Source of the DNA: Amphibiibacter pelophylacis
Lineage (GTDB): Bacteria > Pseudomonadota > Gammaproteobacteria > Burkholderiales > Burkholderiaceae_C
Direction: 5' to 3'
Assembly: GCF_037688875.1 (NCBI RefSeq)
Contig: NZ_JAWDIE010000002.1
Coordinates: 124,001-188,000 of the forward strand
Length of the DNA stretch: 64,000 bases
Shown: piece by piece, positions 29,401-34,322 of the stretch
How positions within the stretch are numbered: the first letter of the stretch is position 1
Layout of the letters: each line of letters opens with the position of its first letter
Notes under the pieces: generated by a model
The model's database searches: none
What the model saw: only the letters and a program-made list of their open reading frames with translations
Told to the model about the DNA's origin: nothing
Translations under genes and position numbers: made by a program

Positions 29401-30421
29401 GGAAGCCGGAAAAATCAACGTCGTGACCGGAGGTTTCAATACGCCCGCCTTGACCCGCGCCCGCCGCTTTGGCCTGCACATTTCCTTGAGCAATGGTTTT
29501 CCCGCCCGCCTTGTGCACATCGCTCCACAGCACCACCTCGCCGCCATCGCCGTTTTGCGTGGCGTTGGCGCTGATGCTGGCACCTTTGTCCATATCGACG
29601 CTGCTGGCCTGGCGCATCTCGCCCGCGCCCTGCCAGCCGCCGCCCACATACACGGTGCCTCCGCCCGAGGCGCCATCGGCTTTGATCTGGCTGCCTGCTT
29701 TCAGGGCAATATGATCGGCTTCAAGAACAATCTTGCCGCCTTTGTTCACCAGGCTGCTGGCGTCCAGCGTACCGGTGTTGACCACGCTGTCGCCCTGCAG
29801 CGTGATGCTGCCTGCCGGAGCCACGATCTGGCCTTCGTTGACGACTGCGCCGCCATTTGCCCCGTCCGCGCGGCCAGCGAACGGGTCTTTGCCCGCCATG
29901 AAAGCGTCGGAATCCGCTGTGCGCGTCGTGGCCACAATGCCGCCGACATTCACACTCGCGGTCGGCGAAAAGTAAACGCCCGCCGGGTTGCTCAGGTAGA
30001 CCTGTCCGTTGGCTTTAATCTGGCCGTAAATCTGGCTGGGATCAACACCTTGCACGCGGTTCAAGGTGACCGCGCTGGCGCTGGGCTGCTGGAAGTTGAC
30101 CGTCGCATCGCGACCGACATCAAAGCCCTGCCAGTCGATCACGGCGCGCTGGCTGGCCTGGGCTATGGTCATGGCCGCGCGCTGCTGCGCGATGCTGGCC
30201 TGGCCTGCGGCGACCTGGCCGCCCGTGGGCAGCTGCGTGGGCGCGGGGGGCGGCAGACTTTGCGCAAAACCGGCGGCGGGCGCCAGCAGGCTGCCGAGGA
30301 TCAGGCTGCGCAAATCCAGCGTGCGGCTGGAGCGGGTTTTCCCCCGACCGCGAGCGCATTCCTGAACCGCAACCCAGCTTTGGGTGGATTCATTCCAGAC
30401 GGTGCGGTAGGTTTTATTCAT
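17417..30421 (-). CDS. Giant TpsA exoprotein C (4334 aa)
   Basis: Start ATG at 30421, giving MNKTYRTVWNESTQSW, an extended signal peptide, then a hydrophobic segment ending near GFAQ (residue 54) and the haemagglutinin-type secretion domain with VDPSQIYGQI and NPAGVYF motifs. The beta-helix region is followed by YDG/MBG repeats (about 22870-26750). Three of these are the 94-aa units shared with exoprotein A. A GNWFDPANWAGG boundary motif then leads into about 1600 residues of TQSGG / GDLTGGDL repeats (about 17930-22700). The C-terminal 100 residues carry the same Ig-like domain as exoprotein B (PLPAGLSFDAADQRFT), but without B's Ser/Gly/Ala linker. It is the exoprotein nearest the TpsB gene, 171 bases downstream of it. 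Secreted adhesin by family; target unknown. Confidence 0.93.
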   Translation of the reverse strand: MNKTYRTVWNESTQSWVAVQECARGRGKTRSSRTLDLRSLILGSLLAPAAGFAQSLPPPAPTQLPTGGQVAAGQASIAQQRAAMTIAQASQRAVIDWQGFDVGRDATVNFQQPSASAVTLNRVQGVDPSQIYGQIKANGQVYLSNPAGVYFSPTASVNVGGIVATTRTADSDAFMAGKDPFAGRADGANGGAVVNEGQIVAPAGSITLQGDSVVNTGTLDASSLVNKGGKIVLEADHIALKAGSQIKADGASGGGTVYVGGGWQGAGEMRQASSVDMDKGASISANATQNGDGGEVVLWSDVHKAGGKTIAQGNVQAKAAGAGQGGRIETSGHDVDFSGFRAETRSEQGSGGEWLIDPVNITIDGTRAGDIASNLSSNGTVTVTTAGAGTDAGDLTVAKKADITYSGSNAATLNLTADSNVIISSNIVSTGGALNINVNANKGITQSEEAKVLTRGGSVNYISNASSNGTADVPDGFIRMNANSLIDSGGGNVLFSGAKDPAAYYAYRRGGGTGSDDVAANAVGAIVLANADIRAGTGNVTLRGYIHPTGGTGFLNNGVTLLSDSGNHGVSGKDILINSLSDTQNGSTAITRNRGTFIGARGSATQSVQAVGNLTIFGTGSSFIGSFNHGIEISQAALQAGGAISLSGVAKNYNNNYGIYISSPEGKPSTLTSGTGMSLKGQFPAVLAGMQDNSAIKIESANITNTTSGKIQFIGAFPGAANNVKSIWLSPGDGQEVNISNLAPNPATSGIDLIAGVEAPPNAITTGSNTSGIRMDGAGRIKIQTDNGGPILLTSTLNGGGATSVPVSIDSTLASVVIGDADSGNITIAGKNYNAGGNDINIKRADIGGAGYSGKITITADNFDFSNAVSLRSTGFLEILPFNAGVSWNLQGWGATGGFNFAGGNINGSNAVVEDGFGRISFGRSDGTGALNVNGAVNFLDPVQLLAGSGNIGLNGALSMNGNALRLTTSGTVTQAVAQNLPKLILEGGGTFNLNDVGNDLGTVAATGVRNTTLRDSNGLTIGEVTDALGTVTGLSSSGIVDIATQAGNLVLDRSVGTSNTTATALTLNAGLGSAAGAASGGDLVINPGASVTVGTGGTATLYTGSLAGSSSAASLVAGKGVGRFRYGSDEAGKNFSTALSSGLNLVYRERPTATWAVNSSHIIYGTTFAPTGSWSGVVNGDIASVPAIISGGTKSTTGFYSAGSHNLTASGGGTGLAGLGYALAYTPGTLTVAQKALTVSGITAAAKPYDGNTTATVSTAAAQRFGLVVGDVVTVSATGDFDSKNVGANRVVALTSTYGGADRGNYLITDQGSTTASITPKTLTVTGVAAASKTYDGSATATLTSAGGVSTGVASETLGLSNTGATFATKDAGNGKTVTVNGLALQDGANGGLASNYTLASAPATTTANITPKALSASLTGATSKIYDGSTAASLGASNFSLSGFVGSEGATVSQTTGRYLDANAGSGKTVSATLAAGDFSASGATLLSNYALPTSAEGGIGSITPKALTASLTGTTSKTFDGSTAASLGASNFSLFGFVGSEGATVSQTAGRYLDANAGSAKTVSATLSAGDFIASGATLLSNYTLPTSAEGSIGSITPKALTASLTGATRKTYDGSTAASLGASNFSLSGFVDSEGASVSQTAGRYLDANAGISKAVSATLSAGDFSASGATLLSNYSLPTSAQGPIGSIARKAVAITGVAAADKTYDGSTTATLTRAGSVSTGVGDETLVVTADAASAHFSSKDVAADKTVTVTGLALQDGSGGGLASNYALSDSAVTTTASITPKAVTVSGISAADRVYDRTTDATVDASRAVIEGLVGGDQVQVAATGRFSDKNVGADKTVRLESSYSGGDRGNYTIADQASTTASITPRAARVSGITASDKAYDGTVTASVSTSQAAVSGLLDGDQVHVTASGRFADKDAGTHAVALTVSHQGSDAANYSYSDQASATATITPRALTVSGATAADRIYDGTTATEVTDAGRVSTGVGSETLGISAATATADFDTADAGQNKSVTLRGLALQDGSNGGLARNYTLGSAPVTATASIGRRTVMLTGVAVDSKTYDGTTSATVSQPGTLSNVVPGESLGVARGLVQFADPDVAQGKPLKLSGYTLQDSATAKASNYTLSPDLPSTTADITPAEIRVYANADQKFYTQPDAENFAGFSLTGFVHGETADSASVTGSALVTRSNAGTEDAGVYPGVLRPDVGALRAPNYRFTAVNGNYTITPADRLAVRFGASSSLYGDAPGYGTPTAAYLSSGSQTITQVAVADGPDGSYTLTDVNGRTVNLTLALKDGDAAAAVSGSGAIRAGHYDLAAGAGTTPVGGNFLGLDVVGSTTITPRGLALDITSPVSKVYDGTTEVRDLAIGMTGRRPADAVSISGQGEFSQRNVGSNIAYTVGNLRLDGADAANYFLGDTRQLSGTARITPRVITLTAPSVSRVYDGGTGYTASAAELAALATHLVKGDGLAQVTLAFDSKNVGSGKTLTLSKAVIDDGNGGKNYDVTLKENTTSRITRLDSVTWVGAPNADPLGNWFDPANWAGGAVPDLANVAHVVIPAGVTVRIDPLGAKGGAVADQPVQVDGIGSGLASLTLAGGDLQVGADGLRLDALTQSGGALAVAGPSQFVTARVSGGTASLTGDMSVSQEWRQTGGAVALERAFIGGNLTQLGGTLGVKRSLVANEIRLRGGDLSVEGDLDATGVTLNTTEGQPAPRLGVKGEASAGFMAIEGGDATLGSARLGELLISEGSLTTSGTLQADSVTSSGGSMDVGGDARLGDLTVKGADSALTWRKTLKADEVLVKSGELTALGASTLGTATLEGGTSQFAALDVKSLSQTGGSATVSGALTGGSVAVSGGSLTAQGAAKLDSVALSGGSSAFDQALEATSLDVSGDATTLTAAGPTTVDTVTLAGGASALNDLTVTGTLTQSAGALDASGTTTLKRARVTGGTASFAGPLNLAGDYVQQGGTSTAAGAVQGGNLRLEGGRFSATGADAPVRLTQLAQTGGQLDTAGQLDTNELYQYGGMADVASLKSDQASFLGGVSTVRGALDVAQVSVGPGAALAVQGDATVGTLDQTGGQTDFAQKLTADTADISGGTLGTGGPLSVTGRLLLSGPDSVLQSGGPATVNSLVLADGVANFGQGLAVEGTLRQSSGALGVTGDLSASRLAQVGGALTATGTTRAGAASLGGTNSLKDLQADSIAINGGSTTLSGDLTGGDITQSGGTLGVGGDLAVGDAKTLSQTGGTATVGGTLTGGSVNLSGGSLKVDKATAVDGLTVAENGALDAAGPLNANTLTQSGGTLTATDVAVSGPLTQTGGALTATGTTTAKTVELAGTNALNNLSATDSISISGGSTALSGDLTGGDLTISDGSLGVAGATKAVSLTQSGGTITATDVAVSGPITQTGGALTATGTTTAKTVELAGTNALNNLSATDSIAIKGGSTALSGDLTGGDLTLNGNGALDVKGATRADDVVVADDSSLSTAGPLNANTFTQSGGTITATDVAVSGPINQTSGALTATGTTTAKTIELAGTNALKNLSATDSIAINGGDTKLSGDLTGGDLTLSGSGALDVKGTTRADDVVVAEDSSLSTTGPLNASTLTQSGGTMTAIDVAVSGPITQTSGALTATGTMTATTVELAGTNALNNLSATDSIAVKGGSTALSGDLTGGDLTIADGNLGVAGATKAVSLTQSGGTITATDVAVSGPITQTGGALTATGTTTAKTVELAGTNSLKNLSATDSIAIKGGSTALSGDLTGGDLTLSGNGAIDVKGATRADDVVVADDSSLRTAGPLNANTFTQSGGTMTATDVAVSGPITQTGGALTATGTTTAKTVALAGTNALKNLSATDSIAIKGGSTTLSGDLTGGDLALSGSGALDVKGATRADDVVVADDSSLSTTGPLNANTLTQSGGTIAATDVAVNGPITQTGGALTATGTTTAKTVELAGTNALNNLSATDSIAINGGDTKLSGDLTGGDLTLSGSGALDVKGVTRADDVVVADDSSLSTTGPLNANTFAQSGGRVRAGDVAVAGPMSQSGGAMAVSGTLRGDDLSISGGSLSVNGGTSVNRLRQSGGTLDFYGPVNLAGTFSQTGGSATTHGSLKGGSVAVSQSGQFNARSAVDLETLSVDGGRVSLDRGLNARQLDLRGGTLLATGPVNAGTINRSGGNFVQGGQETGLVDPGQVTASVAAPTEGSPVLRNPDTPAPTLTVVGDVTLPPSIRAVTRLGFTPASPGQPATLNVEIRPGAFSLPEGFTFTVPQRVWAGELAQDIRAELPEGRPLPAGLSFDAADQRFTVAPKSGLELPLVVVLRLASGRQVRVELDWDN
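18340..20830 (-). repeat. 327-bp repeats nested in a 921-bp supra-repeat, exoprotein C
   Basis: The marker gatgctgtc lies at 18518, 18845, 19172, 19439, 19766, 20093 and 20360, giving steps of 327, 327, 267, 327, 327 and 267. Positions 921 bases apart match in type, so a three-unit block was itself duplicated. The short 267 unit lacks 20 codons, as does the short unit in exoprotein B. Confidence 0.85.
25345..26190 (-). repeat. 282-bp MBG-type repeats in exoprotein C
   Basis: gtgctgcc(a/g)tcg occurs at 25563, 25845 and 26127, spaced 282. Units encode YDGSTAASL, ASNFSL and SAEG.IGSI motifs. They are near-identical to the units at the left edge of the window in exoprotein A, so sequence has been exchanged or duplicated between the two genes. 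Confidence 0.85.
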
Positions 30422-30430
30422 CAGTGGTTT

Positions 30431-30456
30431 GGCACGGGAGTACGCGGCCCAGTGCC
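30431..30456 (-). promoter_or_regulatory. Leader hairpin between ribosome-binding sequence and ATG of exoprotein C
   Basis: Stem GGCAC-GGG (30431-30438) pairs with CCC-a-GTGCC (30448-30456), one base bulged, 9-base loop. The minus strand reads GAGGAAA at 30460-30466 on the far side, and nine bases separate the hairpin from ATG 30421. The stem sequence is unrelated to that of exoproteins A and B but sits in the same place, which argues for structural conservation. Confidence 0.55.
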
Positions 30457-30477
30457 TTATTTCCTCGAGTCACGCAT

Positions 30478-30512
30478 AAAAAATACCCGGCATCCACCAG
30501 AGATGCCGGGTA
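30478..30512 (-). terminator. Intrinsic terminator downstream of the TpsB gene
   Basis: Perfect 11-bp stem TACCCGGCATC / GATGCCGGGTA (30484-30494 with 30502-30512), followed in the minus direction by six T (30478-30483). It lies between TpsB and exoprotein C, so the pair is not a simple read-through operon. Confidence 0.8.
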
Positions 30513-30537
30513 CCCGAATTTCGTTTGACCCGGCGAT

Positions 30538-30572
30538 CCCGTCTGGAAGACGGGTCGGCCGCTTAAACGGCC
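30538..30572 (-). other. Two further stem-loops in the TpsB-exoprotein C gap
   Basis: CCCGTCT / AGACGGG (30538-30544 with 30548-30554, 3-base loop) and GGCCG / CGGCC (30557-30561 with 30568-30572). Neither has a T tract. Together with the terminator they make three consecutive hairpins between the two genes. Possible processing or attenuation element. Confidence 0.4.
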
Positions 30573-30592
30573 ATGAAGCGCCGGATTAACCG

Positions 30593-32266
30593 TCAGAACG
30601 CGGCATTCAGCGACAGCCAGACCCGGCTCTTGCGCAGCGTCCCGTCCTGGTCGCGGCCGTCCAGCGCAGGCAGCGGGTTGCTGCCGACGCGGCGCGCCCA
30701 GGTGGCGGTGGCGCTGATCCCTTTGGGACCGTACCAGGTCAGGCCCACCCCGGCACCCTGATACGTGGCGCTACCGCCCGTCGGGCTGTCGCTGGGATCG
30801 CGGTTGAGCAGGGCGCGGTCGTAAAAGACCGAGGCCGTCAGGTTCCAGGGCAGCGCTGCGCGCGCTTCCAGCTGCAGGAGCTGGCCATCTTTGCCGCCGC
30901 CTTCGCCGCTGGGGTAAGCACGAACGCCCTGCGGGCCGCCCGCATAAAAGCGCTCGGACGAATCCTGCGCGCTGTCGGCCCACTGGCCGCGCAGGCTGCC
31001 GTAAAGCGAGAAGCTGCCGCCCAGATTCTGCTGGTGGCTGATGTCGTAGCGCAGCTTGGTCGAGCGCCCGGCAACGCCCGATGTGGCTTCGCGCTGCACG
31101 TCGGCCGAAACCAGGGTGGCGCTCCAGCTGGTGATGCCGCCGCTGCCTGCGTCCACGACACGGTCGCCACTCAGGCCCACGCTGGCGGCATTGACGCCAT
31201 AGCCCGTGCTGTTGCCGTTGGCCGTGTTGTCGTAGTTGCGACGCTCGAAACCGCCCTGCAGATAGACATTGCTGCGGGCCGAGCGCAGCAGCGGGTAAAC
31301 CAGGTTCAGGCCCGCGCTGCGCGAGCTGCCGCTGGCGGCCAGGCTGGCGAACTCCGGCGTGATCAGGCGGTAGCCCAGCCAGGACAGGTTGGCGCCCAGG
31401 CGCAGGCCGTCCGTGCCCAGCGGAAACTGCGCCGCGCCGCTGAAGTAGTTCAGCCCTTCGGCGTGCAGCAGGCGCAGGCTGAAGGTCTCGCCACGGCCCA
31501 GCGGGCTGGCCAGACCGACCTGGGCCTGCAGGCGCAGCGGTCCGGTCGAGCGCGTGCCCTGGTTGTCCACGCCCACACTGCCATACAGCAGCGGCTCGGG
31601 CGTCATGCGCAGGGTCACGTCGGTCTGGCCGGGTTTCTCGCCCGCGCCCAGCACGCCGCTGACCGCGACACCGGCCAGATCGCTGGCGATGCGCAGGCCA
31701 CGGTCCAGCGCCCCGGCGTTCAGGGGCTGGCCGGGAACGACCCCGGCGCGGCGCACGGTCTGCTCGACCTGCTGCGCCGAGGCGCGCGATTCGCCCTGCA
31801 GACGCAGCTGCCCCACCTGGGCCTCGACCACCTGCAGCGTCACGGTGCCGCCGGTGATGTCCTGCGCGGGCAGCAGCACGCGCACCACCCAGCCGCCTTC
31901 GCGGTAGGCGTCGCTGACGGCGGCGGTCACGGCTTTCAGTCCCTCCAGATCCAGGGTCTGGCCCACCCAGGGGCGCACGCGCTCCTGCAGCAGTTCGGCC
32001 GGCAGCAGCGTGTTGCCCGTGAACTGGAAGGCCTTGACGGTGACCTGCGCGGGCAGCTCGCCCGAAACGGAAGGCTGGGCCTGCGGCTGCGGCGCGGCCG
32101 GCGCCACGCGGGCAGGAGCGGCGGGCTGGCGGTCCCGCTCGGTCTGCTGGGTCAGCGAGCCGGCGTCCGGCACCGACTGGGCCAGCAGCAGCGGGCTGCT
32201 GGCGCCCAGGGTCAGACAGACAGCAACGGGACGACAGATCTGAATGGCCTTCGGGGTCATGCGCAT
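30593..32266 (-). CDS. TpsB two-partner secretion transporter (FhaC/ShlB/HecB family)
   Basis: Outer-membrane pore that exports TpsA exoproteins. The chosen ATG at 32266 (557 aa) has GGAGAG six bases upstream; an ATG 57 bases further upstream lacks support. A signal peptide ends near residue 29 (LLLAQ). After a Gln/Pro/Ala-rich linker comes a POTRA domain at about 75-150 (VKAFQFTGNTLLPAELL, then GGTVTLQVVEAQ). A second POTRA-like segment runs to about 220. The beta-barrel carries the conserved loop motif GVRAYPSGE at 447-455, the counterpart of VRGY in FhaC, and the protein ends in an aromatic Phe as barrel proteins do. It is the only TpsB in the window and is presumed to serve all three exoproteins. 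Confidence 0.93.
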   Translation of the reverse strand: MRMTPKAIQICRPVAVCLTLGASSPLLLAQSVPDAGSLTQQTERDRQPAAPARVAPAAPQPQAQPSVSGELPAQVTVKAFQFTGNTLLPAELLQERVRPWVGQTLDLEGLKAVTAAVSDAYREGGWVVRVLLPAQDITGGTVTLQVVEAQVGQLRLQGESRASAQQVEQTVRRAGVVPGQPLNAGALDRGLRIASDLAGVAVSGVLGAGEKPGQTDVTLRMTPEPLLYGSVGVDNQGTRSTGPLRLQAQVGLASPLGRGETFSLRLLHAEGLNYFSGAAQFPLGTDGLRLGANLSWLGYRLITPEFASLAASGSSRSAGLNLVYPLLRSARSNVYLQGGFERRNYDNTANGNSTGYGVNAASVGLSGDRVVDAGSGGITSWSATLVSADVQREATSGVAGRSTKLRYDISHQQNLGGSFSLYGSLRGQWADSAQDSSERFYAGGPQGVRAYPSGEGGGKDGQLLQLEARAALPWNLTASVFYDRALLNRDPSDSPTGGSATYQGAGVGLTWYGPKGISATATWARRVGSNPLPALDGRDQDGTLRKSRVWLSLNAAF

Positions 32267-32295
32267 GGTTATCTCTCCAGAATGGGTCTGTCTGG

Positions 32296-32323
32296 AGTCT
32301 AGGCAGTCTGCGCCACCGGGCAA
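32296..32323 (-). promoter_or_regulatory. Candidate sigma-70 promoter of the TpsB gene
   Basis: Minus-strand TTGCCC (32318-32323) and TAGACT (32296-32301) separated by 16 bases, four of six matches each to the -35 and -10 consensus. The start codon at 32266 lies about 30 bases downstream with a good ribosome-binding site between. Confidence 0.4.
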
Positions 32324-32530
32324 ATCCGGAAAAGCGCATTATTTAGGGCCACTTGAGGCCCTTGCGCCGGGTATCGTGACAAATTGCACAAAAACCATCC
32401 GGGCTAATGGCCGGACTAAAACCCGCTTTACCCGCACATGCGCCGCCAGAGATCGGGTTAATTTAGAAGGATTATTTCAGAGGCCAGAACGGGAGGCCCG
32501 GTTCGCCCGAGCTGCGCTGTCCCACACATC

Positions 32531-34312
32531 ATGAAGTCTGTTTCTCCCCCGCTCAGCAGCAAAAGTCTGCATCAGGTGCTGTGGCCTTTTGGCCTGGTCG
32601 CCGTGCTGTGCACCCTGCTGCTGGCTGCAGGAGGGGTCGCCAAAACCGGCCAGACCTATGATCTGGCCCGCAACAACGCGACCCAGGTGCGCCAGTTTGC
32701 AGCGATCCTGGAGGCCGCCAATGCGATTTCGGCCGAGCGCGGGCCCGCCAATGTGCTGATGACCGCCGAGCCCTCGCGCTACGAATCGCTGCTGCTGAAG
32801 TGGCACAACGCGCAGGCGCGCACCGATGCCGCTTTGAAAACCGCCAGCCTGACGCGCACCCTGCCGCGCGATCTGCTGGACCGCGTCACCGAGCAGCTTG
32901 ACCAGGGGCGGCGGCGCGTTCTGGCCGCGTCGCTGCGGCCCCGCGAGCAGCTGGCTTACCGCGACGTGCAGATGGCCATCAACGCCATGTTTCTGGCCTG
33001 GGACAATTACCAGCGCGTCGTGCTGTGGCAGAGCCGTCATATGATCCAGAGCGATCCGGCGATTGCTTCAGTGGCCATCCGCAATATGACGCTGAGTGGC
33101 CTGCGCGAATATGCCGGGCGTTTAGGATCTTATCTGATTGCCCCGATCAGCATGAAAGAAAACATGCCGCTGGAGAATCAGATCAACAGCCGCGAAACCA
33201 TGGCGCGCATCCAGACGCTGTGGACGCTTCTGCCCGCTTATGTCGGCGATATTGGCGGTTCGGCCGACCGCAACCTGTCTCTGGCGCAGCATTATGAAAT
33301 TGCGCGGCAGGTGTATATGGTGCAGGGCCTGGCGCTGGTCGAGCGCCAGCTGCGGGATGGCGGAGAACTGAGCGCGATGGCGCTGGATGCCGAATCCTTC
33401 ACGGCGCAGTATGTGGCCGCCATGAAACCGCTGGAAACACTGCGCAATCAGAATCTGGCCGCCGTAGTGGACAAATTCAATCACCGCCAGGACCAGGCGC
33501 TGATCGAGCTGCTGGCCACCGCACTCATCGCCACGCTGCTGGTGGGATCGATGTCGGTGCTGCTGATCGTCATGCGGCGGCGTGTGGTCCAGCCGCTGCT
33601 GCACGGCGCCAAAGTCATCATCGACCTGTCGGAAAACCAGCTGCCCAGCCAGCCCATGCCCATTCAGGGCCAGGTGCGCGAGCTGCAGCGGCTCTACGCC
33701 GCCATCGACGCGGTGGCGGGCAAGCTGGCCGAGTGGTCCACGCTGACGCGGCAGTTCGAAAAACTGGCCATCACCGACGGCCTGACGGGCCTGGTCAACC
33801 GGCGCAACCTGGACGAGCTGGGTTTCAAGGCTTCGCTGAGCGTGCGCAGCAGCGACGTGCCCCACCTGATCCTGGTCGACATCGACCACTTCAAGGCCAT
33901 CAACGACCGCTACGGCCACCCGGTGGGCGACCAGGTGCTGCGCGAAGTGGCGGCGCTGATGCGCCGCACGGTGCGCGACAACGACTGCGTGGCGCGCTTT
34001 GGCGGCGAAGAATTTGCCGTGCTCATCCAGGGCAACAGCCTGGCCGAAGCAGCCATCGTGGCGCGCAAGCTGCGCCGCGCGGTGCAGAACCAGACCATCG
34101 TCACCAGCGACGGTCAGGCGCTGCGCGTGACCGCCAGCTTTGGCGTCGCCGGCGGCAAGAACGAGGCCTGGGCCGACATCATCCGCTACGCCGACGAGGC
34201 CCTGTACCGCGCCAAAACCGCCGGGCGCAACCGCGTGCGCGTGACCCGCACCCAAAGCCGCCAGCGCCACCCCCCGCTGCTGCAGAACATTCCGCTGCCT
34301 GAGCTGGGCTGA
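32531..34312 (+). CDS. Membrane-bound diguanylate cyclase (GGDEF domain)
   Basis: Makes cyclic di-GMP from two GTP. 593 aa. TM1 at about residues 17-38; a periplasmic or extracytoplasmic helical sensor region of about 280 residues; TM2 at about 318-345 ending in positive charges (MRRR). A short linker leads to a GGDEF domain starting at LAITDGLTGLVNRRN. The active site GGEEF is at 491-495, preceded by an RDND product-inhibition site (482-485) at the canonical five-residue distance, so the enzyme should be active and feedback-inhibited. No EAL domain. Divergent from the TpsB gene and convergent with gspE, ending 10 bases from it. Sensor ligand unknown. c-di-GMP commonly governs adhesin export and surface attachment, so a link to the neighbouring adhesins is possible but only inferred. 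Confidence 0.93.
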   Translation: MKSVSPPLSSKSLHQVLWPFGLVAVLCTLLLAAGGVAKTGQTYDLARNNATQVRQFAAILEAANAISAERGPANVLMTAEPSRYESLLLKWHNAQARTDAALKTASLTRTLPRDLLDRVTEQLDQGRRRVLAASLRPREQLAYRDVQMAINAMFLAWDNYQRVVLWQSRHMIQSDPAIASVAIRNMTLSGLREYAGRLGSYLIAPISMKENMPLENQINSRETMARIQTLWTLLPAYVGDIGGSADRNLSLAQHYEIARQVYMVQGLALVERQLRDGGELSAMALDAESFTAQYVAAMKPLETLRNQNLAAVVDKFNHRQDQALIELLATALIATLLVGSMSVLLIVMRRRVVQPLLHGAKVIIDLSENQLPSQPMPIQGQVRELQRLYAAIDAVAGKLAEWSTLTRQFEKLAITDGLTGLVNRRNLDELGFKASLSVRSSDVPHLILVDIDHFKAINDRYGHPVGDQVLREVAALMRRTVRDNDCVARFGGEEFAVLIQGNSLAEAAIVARKLRRAVQNQTIVTSDGQALRVTASFGVAGGKNEAWADIIRYADEALYRAKTAGRNRVRVTRTQSRQRHPPLLQNIPLPELG

Positions 34313-34322
34313 GGCTCTGCGC

